From: Betaproteobacteria bacterium
Lineage (GTDB): Bacteria; Pseudomonadota; Gammaproteobacteria; Burkholderiales; SG8-41
DNA: 64,000 bases
Assembly: GCA_021730905.1 (NCBI GenBank)
Contig: JAKFYK010000029.1
Location: forward strand, 62,001 to 126,000
Direction of reading: 5' to 3'
Position 1 is the first letter of the stretch. The number at the start of each line of letters is the position of its first letter. Position numbers and translations under genes: made by a program. Shown piece after piece: positions 7,403 to 16,347 of this stretch. The notes under the pieces are model-generated. The model was not told the origin of the DNA and searched no databases. It saw nothing but the letters and a program-made list of their open reading frames with translations.

Positions 7403-9010
7403 GTGAGCGATGATTTTCTGACGGGCTTGCCGCTCTCCGAACAAGTTGCCGCCCAACTCCTGCGTAAACAGGCGCAACGCATCGGCGAGCGCATATTCAC
7501 GGTTTGCGGAAACGAAACGATCACCTATGCCGAAGCTGACCGGCGCGCCGATCGTATCGCGGCCACGTTTCATGCACTGGGTGTCGGCAAAGGCGAGCGC
7601 GTCGCTATCCTGCTTCATAACCGCGTCGAATATCTCGACCTGTGGTTTGGCCTGTCACGCATCGGCGCAATACAGTTGCCGCTCAACACCGCCTACAAAA
7701 GTCAGCAACTGCTGCACACGCTGAAGCGCGCGCCGGTGTCGGCCATCGTGGTCGAAGATGCGCTGCTGCCGGAACTGCAAGCGGTGATCGATCAGATTGG
7801 TGCCATCAAAACGGTCATCGTGCTGGGTGGCACCCAATTGAAGTTTAATCGTAAGTATATGTTTTTAAATGATATTTTACGATTACCTCATACTGCACCA
7901 CCGGCCGTGACAATCACCGGCGCAGATGTCGGTGCGATCATGAATACCTCCGGCACTACGGGGCCGTCGAAAGGCGTACTGCTGTCGCACGCGCAACAGT
8001 ACATCCTCGGCCGCAACATCGCGCGCGATCTTGCGCTCACCGAAAACGACGTCTACTACAACTTCTTCCCGCTGTTTCACAATACCGCGCAAGCGATGAT
8101 CACGCTGCCGGTGCTGCTCACTGGAGCGAAGATGGTGCTGATCGACCGCTTCAGCGCGACGCGCTTCTGGCCCGATGTGCGCGCCCACGGCTGCACGGTG
8201 TTTTACTACATCGGCGAAATGTTGCGCATCCTCCTTAAATCCACTACGGCTGCCGATGGCGCCGGCACGGTGCTGCGCATCGGCTGGGGCATCGGCGCAT
8301 CACCGAAAGACTTCGAGGCATTTCAGTCGCGTCACGGCGTCGCGCTGCGTTCGGGCTACGGCTCGACGGAAGGGAATGTGGGGGTGTACCTGCCTCACGA
8401 CCATCCCAATCTCGCCAGCGTGGGCCGCCCGCTCGATGGCTTTGAAGTGCGCGTCGCCGATGAAAACAATGATCCGCTGCCGCCGGGGAAAACCGGAGAA
8501 ATACTGGTGCGCTCCAGCGAGCCCTGCACCGTGATGCTGGGTTACGATGGCGATCCGGACGCAACCATCGCTGCATGGAAAGATCTGTGGTTTCACACCG
8601 GTGACGCAGGCTACCTGGATGCCAAAGGCAATTTGTATTTTGTCGGGCGCGTAAAAGACGCCCTGCGCGTACGTGGCGAAAACATTTCGGCGTTCGAAGT
8701 CGAGGAAGCCATAGCACAACTGGATGGTGTGATCGAGGTCGCGGCCATTGCAGTGCCGTGCGAACTGGGCGGCGACGATTTGAAGATCGTGGTGGTAGCG
8801 CGCGCGGATGCCAGGCTCGATGCGGAAACGCTGATTGCTCACGCACAAAATCAGCTGCCGAAGTTCGCCGTGCCGCGCTACGTCGAATTTGTCGCCGCCT
8901 TGCCCAAAACCGAAACCAACAAAGTCCGGAAGAACATCCTGCGCGAAACACCCTTTACGCCCGCAACCTGGGATCGCCTCGCCCAGCAGCAGGCGCAGCA
9001 GCAGCAATAG
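7403..9010 (+). CDS. AMP-dependent acyl-CoA synthetase/ligase
   Basis: A cytosolic enzyme of the ANL superfamily (535 residues) that activates a carboxylic acid to its CoA thioester through an acyl-AMP. Motifs: P-loop-like '[17 protein letters not shown]' (about residue 180), 'GYGSTEGN' (about 318), '[18 protein letters not shown]' with '[15 protein letters not shown]', and the C-terminal catalytic Lys region '[13 protein letters not shown]'. It starts at a GTG. The tail ends in a Gln run (QQQAQQQQ) from CAG repeats. Codons for KYMFLNDIL (7853-7879) are a copy of the AT-rich dispersed element, located in the variable linker before the P-loop. It resembles CaiC- or cyclohexanecarboxylate-ligase-like enzymes. 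The substrate is unknown but probably linked to the adjacent Bug protein. Confidence 0.93.
   Translation: MSDDFLTGLPLSEQVAAQLLRKQAQRIGERIFTVCGNETITYAEADRRADRIAATFHALGVGKGERVAILLHNRVEYLDLWFGLSRIGAIQLPLNTAYKSQQLLHTLKRAPVSAIVVEDALLPELQAVIDQIGAIKTVIVLGGTQLKFNRKYMFLNDILRLPHTAPPAVTITGADVGAIMNTSGTTGPSKGVLLSHAQQYILGRNIARDLALTENDVYYNFFPLFHNTAQAMITLPVLLTGAKMVLIDRFSATRFWPDVRAHGCTVFYYIGEMLRILLKSTTAADGAGTVLRIGWGIGASPKDFEAFQSRHGVALRSGYGSTEGNVGVYLPHDHPNLASVGRPLDGFEVRVADENNDPLPPGKTGEILVRSSEPCTVMLGYDGDPDATIAAWKDLWFHTGDAGYLDAKGNLYFVGRVKDALRVRGENISAFEVEEAIAQLDGVIEVAAIAVPCELGGDDLKIVVVARADARLDAETLIAHAQNQLPKFAVPRYVEFVAALPKTETNKVRKNILRETPFTPATWDRLAQQQAQQQQ
7853..7879 (-). repeat. AT-rich dispersed element, copy 3 (in frame inside the acyl-CoA ligase)
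   Basis: On the minus strand TAAAATATCATT then TAAAAACATATACTT, nearly the family consensus. It lies inside the ligase reading frame on the opposite strand, adds codons for K-Y-M-F-L-N-D-I-L, and is flanked by CGT/CGA codons that extend an inverted repeat (CGTAA and TTACG). It is strikingly AT-rich compared with the gene. Confidence 0.8.
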
Positions 9011-9042
9011 TCATCTTCTCATCAGGGAACCAGGGAACAGCC

Positions 9043-9795
9043 ATGTTTGATCTGAAAGGCAAAGCGGCGTTTGTTACCGGTGCCAGCCGCGGCATAGGAC
9101 GCAGTGTCGCCGTTGCACTCGCGAAGGCCGGCGCGGATGTGGCGCTGATCGGGCGCGATACGGCCGCACTTGAGGAAACACTCAAGGCAGTGCAGGAGCA
9201 AGGCCGGCGCGCGCTGGCGCTCAAGACCGACGTGACCAGCGCCGACAGCATGGCATCGTCCGTCGCGCAAACGGTCAAGACCTTCGGCAAGATCGATACG
9301 CTGGTATGCAACGCCGGCGTGCAGAAACTGAAACCGTTTCTCGATATGAAGCCGGAAGACTGGCGCAGTCTGATTTCAACCAACCTTGAAGGCGCGATCA
9401 TTACTTTGCAAGCAGTGGGTGCGGGCATGGTGGCGCAAAAGAGCGGCAGCGTCATCACCATGTCGTCAATCTACAGCTTCGTCGGCGCACCGTGGAATTC
9501 GATTTACTGCATGACCAAGGGCGGCCTCGCGCAACTGTCAAAGGCACTTGCTGTCGAGTGGGCGCGCTATAACGTGCGCGTGAACGCGATCTGCCCCGGC
9601 TGGATCGAAACCGATCTCACCAGGCCCTATATGCAAGATCAGAAAGCCGTCGATGCCGGATTGCGGCAGATTCCGCTGCGGCGCTTCGGCACGCCCGATG
9701 ACATCGGACCGATGGCCGTGTATCTGGCGTCGGATGAGTCATCATTCGTCACCGGGCAGTCCTATGTGATCGACGGCGGGCAGATTGCTCATTAA
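9043..9795 (+). CDS. short-chain dehydrogenase/reductase (SDR)
   Basis: A classical SDR of 250 residues: NAD(P)-binding '[10 protein letters not shown]' near residue 11, 'NAGVQ', and the catalytic Ser with Tyr-x-x-x-Lys in '[20 protein letters not shown]'. It ends in the common '[17 protein letters not shown]'. The ATG at 9043 has AGGGAAC upstream; the longer frame is not used. It is predicted to oxidise a hydroxyl or reduce a keto group of a CoA-ester or acid intermediate. It lies 32 bases after the ligase gene, in the same operon. The cofactor (NAD or NADP) and the substrate are not certain. Confidence 0.93.
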   Translation: MFDLKGKAAFVTGASRGIGRSVAVALAKAGADVALIGRDTAALEETLKAVQEQGRRALALKTDVTSADSMASSVAQTVKTFGKIDTLVCNAGVQKLKPFLDMKPEDWRSLISTNLEGAIITLQAVGAGMVAQKSGSVITMSSIYSFVGAPWNSIYCMTKGGLAQLSKALAVEWARYNVRVNAICPGWIETDLTRPYMQDQKAVDAGLRQIPLRRFGTPDDIGPMAVYLASDESSFVTGQSYVIDGGQIAH

Positions 9796-9798
9796 CTT

Positions 9799-9925
9799 CG
9801 TGAGGCGTGAGGAGTGAAGCGTAAAGCGTAGCCTGTTAGTCGTGCATTGACGTCTCATCATTGAACAACATGACCATCCCTACCGCTTGGTTTTACACCT
9901 CACACCTCACGCCTAACTCCTCACG
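9799..9925. repeat. intergenic element with inverted GTGAGGCGTGAGG arms
   Basis: The left arm CGTGAGGCGTGAGGAGTGAA (from 9799) and right arm CCTCACGCCTAACTCCTCAC (ending 9924) are inverted copies around about 75 bases without a reading frame. A similar element with the same right-hand flank (ACCGCT..GG.TT.ACACCTCAC) occurs at 11629-11760. Each sits exactly between two operon genes, so it might form a hairpin in the transcript or be a small non-autonomous mobile repeat. Confidence 0.65.
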
Positions 9926-9933
9926 TATGCAAC

Positions 9934-10839
9934 ATGACTGAAACACCTCAAAGAAAAAAGCGCATCATCGAACTCGACGACGCGCTCGCCAAAGTTAAAG
10001 ATGGCATGACCATCGCCATCGGCGGCTTCATCAATTCCAGCCACCCGATGCTGGTGGTGCGCGGGTTGATCAAGCGCGGCGTGAAAAATCTCATCGTGGT
10101 TGGCCCCGCCTCGTCCGGCCTCGAAATAGATCTGCTGATCGCAGCGGGCGTGGCAAAGAAAGTGGTTGCGCCTTACGTAGGCGGCGAAGTGCTGGCACCC
10201 ATCGGGCCGGCATTCCGCGCAGCGGTCGAGCGCGGCAGAGTCGAAGTGTTCGAACTCGACGAGGCGATGTACTATGCCGCCCTTCGCGCCGCCGCACAGC
10301 GCGTGCCGTTCAATCCGTGGCGCTCGGGCGTCGGCACTTCGTTCCCGCAGATGAACCCGGCGATCAAGGAATTCAAAGACCCGCTCAACGGTGAAACGCT
10401 GCTGGCGATTCCGGCCGTGAACATCGACATTGCTTTTCTGCACGCCGCGGTGTCTGACGCTTACGGTAATGTGCAATACATCGGCCACGGCTACGGCGAC
10501 CGCGCAATTTACGCGGCTGCAGACGAAACCTATGTGCAGGTGGAACAGGTGGTATCCAACGAGCAGATCCGTGCCGATCCGCTGAAGACCGCGATCCCCG
10601 GTGCCGACGGCATCATTCGCGCCAAATTTGGTGCGCATCCGTATTCGAGTCCCGGTCACTATATCGAAGACAAGGAGCACATCAAACAATACGTGCGCGC
10701 CGCCACCGCGTGGGCCAAGTCGGATGATTTCGCGCCCCTCAAGGCGTATCTGGATGAATTTGTCACCGGGCCCAGGGATCACGCCGAATATCTGGAGCGT
10801 GTCGGCATCCGCCGCCTGCTTTCTTTGAATGAGTATTGA
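9934..10839 (+). CDS. CoA-transferase family I, subunit A (glutaconate CoA-transferase-like)
   Basis: 301 residues. This is the A subunit of a two-subunit family I CoA-transferase, which moves CoA between carboxylic acids. 'DGMTIAIGGFINSSHPMLVV' is the family N-terminal glycine-rich loop, and 'PAVNIDIAFLHAAVSDAYGN' is the conserved region before the subunit interface. The length and the 'SHYIEDKEHIKQYVRA'-like C-terminus match GctA-type subunits better than the short AtoD type. The stop codon overlaps the start of subunit B (TGATG), implying translational coupling. The acid specificity is not known. Confidence 0.9.
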   Translation: MTETPQRKKRIIELDDALAKVKDGMTIAIGGFINSSHPMLVVRGLIKRGVKNLIVVGPASSGLEIDLLIAAGVAKKVVAPYVGGEVLAPIGPAFRAAVERGRVEVFELDEAMYYAALRAAAQRVPFNPWRSGVGTSFPQMNPAIKEFKDPLNGETLLAIPAVNIDIAFLHAAVSDAYGNVQYIGHGYGDRAIYAAADETYVQVEQVVSNEQIRADPLKTAIPGADGIIRAKFGAHPYSSPGHYIEDKEHIKQYVRAATAWAKSDDFAPLKAYLDEFVTGPRDHAEYLERVGIRRLLSLNEY

Positions 10840-11633
10840 TGATTACTGATATGGAAGCAACGACCAAGGAAATCATGGCCACCGTGCTCGCACGCGATCT
10901 CGTCGATGGCGAGTGGGTGGAAGTCGGCGCCAATCTGCCGGTGCCGCGCGCCGGTGTGCTGCTCGCGCACATGATGTGGGGCGCGAACATGACAGTGATG
11001 ATCGCGATGACCAAGGCCAATGTGCTGAACGAACCGGTGATCGAGGAATTCGAACTCATCACCGACCACCGCGCCACGCGCTGGGCCGAGGCCTACTACC
11101 TACACAACGATCTGGTGGAAAACATGAAGTTTCGCAAGCGTGGCGTGTTCTTTGCCGGCGCGCTGCAGATCGATCAATATGGCAACAGCAACCTGATCGG
11201 CATCGGCAAGGATTACAAGGCGCTCAAGTTTCGCGGGCCGGGCGCGATCGGCGTTTGCAACGCCACGGTGATGAACAGCCGTTTTCACCTCGTGGTAAAT
11301 GCACACGACCCGCGCATCATTGTGCCGAAGTGCGATTTCATTTCCGCGCTGGGCTGGGGCAATGGCGGCGAAGACGCGCGCACCAGGCTAGGGTTGCCTG
11401 GCGGCGGCCCGCGCTATGTGGTGACGCCGCTGTGCGTGATGGATTTTGAAGACGGCAGCAAGCGCATGCGGCTCAAGTCTCTGCATCCGGGCGTGAGCGT
11501 GGATGATGTAAAGAAAAACACCGGCTTCGATCTTGTCATTCCGTCGCAGGTGCCGACCACCGAACCGCCTACACCGGAGCAATTACAGGTATTACGCACG
11601 CGTATCGATGCACAAGGAGTATTGCGACGGTGA
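10839..11633 (+). CDS. CoA-transferase family I, subunit B
   Basis: 264 residues from the ATG at 10839, whose A is the last base of the subunit A stop; ATG 10851 is an alternative. It carries 'LVDGEWVEVGANLPVPRAGV' near the N-terminus, corresponding to the region with the catalytic Glu of family I B subunits, then 'GALQIDQYGNSNLIGIG', 'KFRGPGAIGV' and the 'DFEDGSKRMRLKSLHPGVS' typical of GctB. With the preceding gene it forms the heteromeric transferase. The position before a citryl-CoA-lyase-like gene suggests that it loads or unloads the CoA ester cleaved there (inference). Confidence 0.9.
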   Translation: MITDMEATTKEIMATVLARDLVDGEWVEVGANLPVPRAGVLLAHMMWGANMTVMIAMTKANVLNEPVIEEFELITDHRATRWAEAYYLHNDLVENMKFRKRGVFFAGALQIDQYGNSNLIGIGKDYKALKFRGPGAIGVCNATVMNSRFHLVVNAHDPRIIVPKCDFISALGWGNGGEDARTRLGLPGGGPRYVVTPLCVMDFEDGSKRMRLKSLHPGVSVDDVKKNTGFDLVIPSQVPTTEPPTPEQLQVLRTRIDAQGVLRR

Positions 11634-11760
11634 GGCGTGAGGCGCGAGGCGCGAGGCGCAAAATCACCTTTGTGGCTACGACACAACTTTCTATACAGGC
11701 CGCAAGTCAGTCGTGACACACTTGTACAACCGCTGGATTACACCTCACGCCTCACGCCTA
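11629..11760. repeat. second intergenic element with inverted GTGAGGCGTGAGG arms
   Basis: The left arm GGTGAGGCGTGAGGCGCGAG starts at the stop of CoA-transferase B and the right arm ACACCTCACGCCTCACGCC ends 21 bases before the next start. It shares the arms and the right flank with the element at 9799-9925, but most of the centre differs. No gene is visible inside. Confidence 0.65.
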
Positions 11761-11781
11761 ACGACAACTAAAGGAGAATTC

Positions 11782-12573
11782 ATGGCTCACGAATGGGCAA
11801 CCAAGATCAGCCGCGTGACGGAAGGCAAAGTCATCATTCACGGCTACTCGCATGAAAGCCTGATTGGCGATTACAGCTACGCCGATGGCGTGTTCCTCAC
11901 ACTGCGCGGTGAACTGCCGACGCCGCAGGAAAGCAAAATGATGGATGCGATGCTGAATAGCCTGCTCGATCACGGCTTCGTTGCCGCCAGCGTGCTCGCC
12001 GCGCGTTATGCGGCATCGGGCAATCCGCAACTGGTGCCGGGCACTGCCGCCGGCCTGCTCACTGCCGGCTCCAATACCATTTCACCGCAGCACAGCGCGG
12101 AGTTTCTCGACAACGCCGTCAAGATGATGAAAAGCGAGAACCTTTCGCTGGATGAAACCGCCAAACGCGTGGTCGCCGATGTGCGCGCCAGGCGCAAGCG
12201 CATACCCGGTCTCGGCCACCCGACGCACAAGGGCGATGATTTCCGCGCCATCAAGTTGCGCAGGATCGCTGCAGAAAACGGTTTTGTCGGCGACAAAATA
12301 AAAATGTTTGAGGCGATACACGCCGAATTTCTGCGCTCCACCGGCAAGCAGGGCATCTGCATCAACGTCGATGGCATGCTGGGCGCCATCATGAGCGAAA
12401 TGGGTTTCCGTCCGCTGCAGATGGCAGCGGTGGCGCTGATTGCGGTGGTGCCCGGTATCATGGCACATGTGATCGAAGAGATCGGGGAAGGCAAACCGCT
12501 GCGCATCGTGCGCGATGAGGATTGCGATTACATCGGCAAGGTTGAACGACCTGTGCCGAAGCGTGTAACTTAA
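11782..12573 (+). CDS. citryl-CoA lyase / short citrate-synthase-like protein
   Basis: 263 residues, the length of stand-alone citryl-CoA lyase or the citrate-synthase-like domain rather than a full citrate synthase (about 430). The ATG at 11782 has AAAGGAG; the longer frame runs through a repeat. Active-site equivalents are visible: 'NTISPQHSAEF', 'RIPGLGHPTHKGDD' (the GHxxxK region) and 'INVDGMLGAIMSEMGF' with the Asp. Such proteins cleave a 3-hydroxy-3-carboxyacyl-CoA into a CoA ester and a 2-oxo acid, or run the Claisen condensation in reverse. Placed between a CoA-transferase and a BKACE enzyme, it probably does C-C cleavage in this pathway. Confidence 0.88.
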   Translation: MAHEWATKISRVTEGKVIIHGYSHESLIGDYSYADGVFLTLRGELPTPQESKMMDAMLNSLLDHGFVAASVLAARYAASGNPQLVPGTAAGLLTAGSNTISPQHSAEFLDNAVKMMKSENLSLDETAKRVVADVRARRKRIPGLGHPTHKGDDFRAIKLRRIAAENGFVGDKIKMFEAIHAEFLRSTGKQGICINVDGMLGAIMSEMGFRPLQMAAVALIAVVPGIMAHVIEEIGEGKPLRIVRDEDCDYIGKVERPVPKRVT

Positions 12574-12580
12574 AACCTCT

Positions 12581-12646
12581 CGTTCGCCCTGAGCTTGTCG
12601 AAGGGCATCATTGGGAACAATGGCTTCGACAAGCTCAGCCCGAACG
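12581..12646. repeat. REP-like inverted repeat (CGTTCGCCCTGAGCTTGTCG type)
   Basis: CGTTCGCCCTGAGCTTGTCG, AAGG, an 18-base centre, then GGCTTCGACAAGCTCAGCCC and GAACGG. The two arms are nearly perfect inverted copies and would form a long hairpin between the citrate-lyase-like and BKACE genes. The same sequence type is widespread as an intergenic repeat in proteobacteria; a half-copy is in the Bug remnant at 4690-4709. Confidence 0.8.
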
Positions 12647-12675
12647 GTGATATATAAATTGAATCAGGATTAAAC

Positions 12676-13713
12676 ATGAGCGACGACAAAATCAAGTGGG
12701 ATCAGGTCGATAAATGGGTGGCGCGCGCAGGCCTTAAGACCAACTGGAAACCCTATGGCATGCCCGAAGTGCTGGACCCGTTCAGCAGCCGCTTCGCCGA
12801 CATCGACCCGATGCCGAAGTGGAACATACCGCAAAAGGTGATGATCTCCACCACCATCACCGGTGCGTTTTTCAGTAAGCGCAGCAATCCGAATCAGCCG
12901 ATTACCGTCGAGGAAATTCGCGACTCCGCCGAGGAATGTATCAAGGCCGGCGCGCCCAATGTGCATATCCATGTCCGCGACGATGGCGGCTTCAATGCAT
13001 TGGACCCGCAGCGTTTTCACGATGTCATTGCGCCACTTAAGAAGAAATACCCGGAGGTGATGTTCGATGGCTGCCTGGTTGCGGTCACCGACGAGGAAAG
13101 CGCGGTGATGGAATCCACCATGAAAATGGGCCTGTTCGATGCGCTGCCGGTCAACACCACCGCCATTTGCTGCGGCGACAGCATGTTTTTCAAAGCGCCG
13201 CACGTGGTGATCAAAAAGGCGCAGCTGGCGCAGCAGAATGGCGCCAAGCCCATCATCTCGGTCTACGACGACGGCGACATCGACAATGCGCGGCGCTTCC
13301 TGGTCGAAAGCAAACTGGTGAAGCCGCCCTACTACTGGCTGATCCTGCCGGCGCTGCCCGGCTGCAGCCCGATGCACAATCCGCAGCAAATGGTCGATGG
13401 CCTGATGCGCATGGTGCGCACCATCCGCGACATCGATCCTGACTGTTTCATACTCGTGTGCGCAGCCGGACGCGCCAGCACCTATCTCGCGACATTCGCC
13501 ATGCTGCTCGGGCTGCACGTGCGCGTGGGCATGGAAGATACACTGTGGCCCTACCCGCATCGTGATGACATCATCCAGCGCAACGTCGATCACTTTCAAC
13601 AGATGAAGCAGATCGCGCAGTTGCTGGGCCGCGAGCTGATGTCGCCCGCGGAATACCGGCAGGCGCTGGGCATGCCCGCAAAAACCGTTGCAGAGGTAAA
13701 AGCCCGTGGCTAA
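12676..13713 (+). CDS. beta-keto acid cleavage enzyme (BKACE, DUF849)
   Basis: 345 residues; starts MSDDKIKWDQ. BKACE enzymes are Zn-dependent TIM barrels that cleave a beta-keto acid with acetyl-CoA into acetoacetate and a CoA ester. Visible: 'ISTTITGAFFS' (first strand), the metal-binding His pair in 'VHIHVRDDGG', and the Glu in 'GMEDTLWPYP' near the end, which is the third metal ligand in the family. The N-terminus is about 50 residues longer than the minimal barrel. The stop overlaps the next gene's GTG by 8 bases. In context, it would be the step that releases CoA-bound fragments from a beta-keto intermediate made by the SDRs. Confidence 0.9.
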   Translation: MSDDKIKWDQVDKWVARAGLKTNWKPYGMPEVLDPFSSRFADIDPMPKWNIPQKVMISTTITGAFFSKRSNPNQPITVEEIRDSAEECIKAGAPNVHIHVRDDGGFNALDPQRFHDVIAPLKKKYPEVMFDGCLVAVTDEESAVMESTMKMGLFDALPVNTTAICCGDSMFFKAPHVVIKKAQLAQQNGAKPIISVYDDGDIDNARRFLVESKLVKPPYYWLILPALPGCSPMHNPQQMVDGLMRMVRTIRDIDPDCFILVCAAGRASTYLATFAMLLGLHVRVGMEDTLWPYPHRDDIIQRNVDHFQQMKQIAQLLGRELMSPAEYRQALGMPAKTVAEVKARG

Positions 13714-14551
13714 AGACTTCGAAGGTAAAGTCGCGCTCGTCACCGGCGGCGGCCGCGGTTTGGGGCAAGGCACCTGTGTGGAACTCGCGGCGCGCGGCGC
13801 GCAAGTGGCGGTAGCAGATCGCAAACTCGAAATGGCGGAAGAAACCGCGGCACTGTGCAACAAGGCGGGCGCCGGTTCCAAAGCATTTGTGTTCGATCAG
13901 GCCAAAGGCGAGAGCGTCGAAGCCTGCATTGGCGAAGTGATGGCACATTACGGGCAGATTGATCTCTTGTTCGCCAACGCCGGCACCGGCAAGTTCGTGC
14001 CCATCGTCGACATGAAAAAAGTCGACTGGGATTTCGTCATTCAGGTCAATCTCAACGGCACGTTTTACGTGTGTCAGGAAGTCGCCAAGCGCATGATCGC
14101 GCGCGGCAAGGGCGGCAAGATTGTGCTTACGGCGTCTTCCGGTTCCAAAGTCATCGCCGATCAGCTGGGCGCCTATTGCGCATCGAAAGCGGCGGTAGAA
14201 ATGCTGATGAAGCACATGGCTGCCGAACTCGGCAATTACCGCATCAACGTCAACGCCATACTGCCGGGCGTGATCGAAACCGGCATGACCACGCCGATGC
14301 TGCGCGACGAACGCATGCAGCGCATGCTGATCCGCGAAACGCCGGTCGGCCGCTGGGGCCAGCCGCAGGATGTCGCCAAGCTCGTTGCCTTTTTACTATC
14401 GGATGATGCCTCGTACATCAACGGCGAAGGCATCATGATCGACGGCGGCCAGACGCTGCACGGTTTCCCGCGCTGGTATGCGCTCGATTACACCAAAGAG
14501 AATGTGTGCGATTGGGAAGAAAGGTTTAACGAGTATCCTTACAAACCGTAG
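13706..14551 (+). CDS. short-chain dehydrogenase/reductase (SDR)
   Basis: 281 residues from a GTG overlapping the BKACE stop. Motifs: 'TGGGRGLGQGT' (cofactor loop), 'FANAGTG' as a variant of NNAG, and the Ser/Tyr/Lys site in 'ASSGSKVIADQLGAYCASKA'. It has a C-terminal extension 'PRWYALDYTKENVCDWEERF' beyond the usual 250-residue SDR, similar to carveol- or mycofactocin-type SDRs, although none of their diagnostic motifs is certain. Translational coupling to BKACE argues that the ketone it makes is the cleaved substrate. Confidence 0.9.
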   Translation: MAKDFEGKVALVTGGGRGLGQGTCVELAARGAQVAVADRKLEMAEETAALCNKAGAGSKAFVFDQAKGESVEACIGEVMAHYGQIDLLFANAGTGKFVPIVDMKKVDWDFVIQVNLNGTFYVCQEVAKRMIARGKGGKIVLTASSGSKVIADQLGAYCASKAAVEMLMKHMAAELGNYRINVNAILPGVIETGMTTPMLRDERMQRMLIRETPVGRWGQPQDVAKLVAFLLSDDASYINGEGIMIDGGQTLHGFPRWYALDYTKENVCDWEERFNEYPYKP

Positions 14552-14564
14552 TTGCACAAACGCC

Positions 14565-16088
14565 ATGACTGCCCTCCAGCGCATAGAGACCGATGTCATC
14601 ATCGTAGGCGGCGGCGGCGCGGCACTGGCGGCTGCGAGCAGTGCCGCAACCTTGGGCCGCAAGGTCATACTGCTCGAAAAAAATCCGCACCTCGGCGGCT
14701 CTACTGCATGGTCGGTGGGCTCGGTCACCGCCACCTGCACACCGCACCAGCTAAAAAAAGGCATCAAGGATTACCCGGAACATCACCTCGAAGACCTGCG
14801 GTTGTTTGCCGGCGCGCTGGCCCATCGCGACAATTTTGAACTCGCGCGTGTGCTTACCGACAACACGCCGGAAATGTTCCGCTGGCTGCTGTCCACCGGG
14901 CTTGAATTTATCGGCCCGCTGCCTGAGCCGCCGCACCGCCAGCCGCGCATGCATAACGTGCTGCCCAACTCGCGCGCGTTTCCCTACCTGCTCGGACGGC
15001 ACTGCCTGAAGCTGGGCGTGGATATCCGTCTCAACACGCGTGCCGAGCGGCTGATTACCGACAGCACCAGCGGCGGCGTGTGCGGCGTTGCGGCGAGCCT
15101 GTCCGATAACACAAGCTGCGAGTTCATCGCACGCAACGGCGTGGTGCTGGCTGCGGGCGACTACAGCGCGAGTGCGGAACTCAAGGCGCGCTTCGGATCG
15201 GAACTCGCCGCGGCGGTGGATGCGGTCAATACCACCAACACCGGCGACGGTATCCGCATAGGCATGGACTGCGGCGGCACTGTGGTCAACGGCGATCACA
15301 TCCGCGGACCGATCCTGCGCTTTGTGCCGCCGACGCGCCCCAAGCTGATTCAGCGCCTGCCGCCGTCGCCGTTGGTAACGCGCGCGCTGCATTGGGGCTT
15401 TGATCATCTGCCGCAGGCACTGCTGCGGCCCGCGCTGATGAATTTTCTGACCACCGCGCTGGCGCCGGACAGCAAGCTCTATGAGCACGGCGCCATCCTC
15501 GTCGATCGCGAAGGATTGCGCTTCGCCGACGAGCGCGATCAGCCTGCGCGCGGCGCGGCGCTGCGGCCCGGCGGCATGGCCTACATCGTTTGCGACAGCA
15601 CGGTGGCAGCGCAATTTCAGCAATGGCCCAACTACGTGTCAACCGCACCGTCAGTGGGCTATGCCTACCTCGACGACTACCGCCGCACGCGCCAGGATAT
15701 TTTTCATCGTGCATCAACGCTGGCCGAACTCGCAGCGAGCATGAATGTGCCGCGCTTCGTGTTTGAGAAAACCATAGCCGATTACAACGCCGGCGCCGCA
15801 TCAGGCGACGCGCCCGCGCGCCACGAACGCCCGCCGATCGTAAAACCGCCGTTCTACGCGCTCGGTCCTGCCAAGGCGTACATCATTTTCACCAACGGCG
15901 GACTGAAGGTCACTTTGAATCTGGAAGTCGTCGATGCAGACGGCGAAATCATTTCCGGCCTTTACGCGGCCGGGGCCAATGGCCAGGGCGGCATGCTGCT
16001 GGAAGGCCACGGCCATCACTTGGGATGGGCATTTGTGTCGGGCAGAATCGCAGGAAAGAACGCCGCGTTCTTTAGCGCTGCTGCCTGA
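14565..16088 (+). CDS. FAD-dependent oxidoreductase (fumarate reductase / ketosteroid dehydrogenase type)
   Basis: 507 residues from the ATG at 14565. N-terminal FAD motif 'VIIVGGGGAALAAASSAATL', followed by the conserved 'LLEKNPHLGGSTAWSVGS'. The C-terminal FAD loop is 'GLYAAGANGQGGMLLEGHGH', then 'GWAFVSGRIAGKNAA'. This is the FAD_binding_2 architecture of flavoproteins that introduce or reduce a C=C bond next to a carbonyl (fumarate reductase, 3-ketosteroid-delta1-dehydrogenase). There is no covalent haem or FMN domain. It is the last gene of the run, convergent with the small membrane protein gene. The substrate is likely an alpha,beta-unsaturated intermediate of the same route (inference). 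Confidence 0.88.
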   Translation: MTALQRIETDVIIVGGGGAALAAASSAATLGRKVILLEKNPHLGGSTAWSVGSVTATCTPHQLKKGIKDYPEHHLEDLRLFAGALAHRDNFELARVLTDNTPEMFRWLLSTGLEFIGPLPEPPHRQPRMHNVLPNSRAFPYLLGRHCLKLGVDIRLNTRAERLITDSTSGGVCGVAASLSDNTSCEFIARNGVVLAAGDYSASAELKARFGSELAAAVDAVNTTNTGDGIRIGMDCGGTVVNGDHIRGPILRFVPPTRPKLIQRLPPSPLVTRALHWGFDHLPQALLRPALMNFLTTALAPDSKLYEHGAILVDREGLRFADERDQPARGAALRPGGMAYIVCDSTVAAQFQQWPNYVSTAPSVGYAYLDDYRRTRQDIFHRASTLAELAASMNVPRFVFEKTIADYNAGAASGDAPARHERPPIVKPPFYALGPAKAYIIFTNGGLKVTLNLEVVDADGEIISGLYAAGANGQGGMLLEGHGHHLGWAFVSGRIAGKNAAFFSAAA

Positions 16089-16097
16089 AAAACCGGC

Positions 16098-16334
16098 CTA
16101 TTTCGGCAGCAGCATATCCACGATCACGCGCACCAGTTCAACAAAACTGCGCATCAGCATAAATAGAAATGCTGACCCGACCGCGCCGACGGCCAGCGCC
16201 CACAGCGGCAAGCCGCACACGACACCGGCTACACTCGCCAGCAGCGGCAGCGCGCCGGCAACCATCGCGATCCAGTCACCATGCTTGACGATGAAGTGCA
16301 GCATCCAGTACGGGTCTTTCGTGCTTTCTTCCAT
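16098..16334 (-). CDS. small two-helix membrane protein
   Basis: 78 residues with two clear hydrophobic segments, about 24-46 (AMVAGALPLLASVAGVVCG) and 48-72 (LWALAVGAVGSAFLFMLM). I do not recognise a family. The AT-rich repeat copy 4 lies 14 bases before the ATG, and there is no good Shine-Dalgarno. The gene follows the racemase-like gene on the same strand. It could be an accessory membrane peptide; the reading frame is supported by its composition and by the absence of a competing frame. Confidence 0.65.
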   Translation of the reverse strand: MEESTKDPYWMLHFIVKHGDWIAMVAGALPLLASVAGVVCGLPLWALAVGAVGSAFLFMLMRSFVELVRVIVDMLLPK

Positions 16335-16347
16335 GGGATTACACGTG

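Noticed and set aside
8985-9007. CAG run at the end of the ligase gene as a regulatory microsatellite
   Set aside because: Short, interrupted and coding for a plain Gln tail; no sign of phase variation.
9913-10782. Long minus-strand open frame across CoA-transferase A
   Set aside because: His/Arg-rich translation without family motifs, antisense to a clear GctA-type gene. A shadow of GC-rich codon use, like those at 12670-13881, 46867-48294, 18158-19525, 19742-21016 and 63140-63964.
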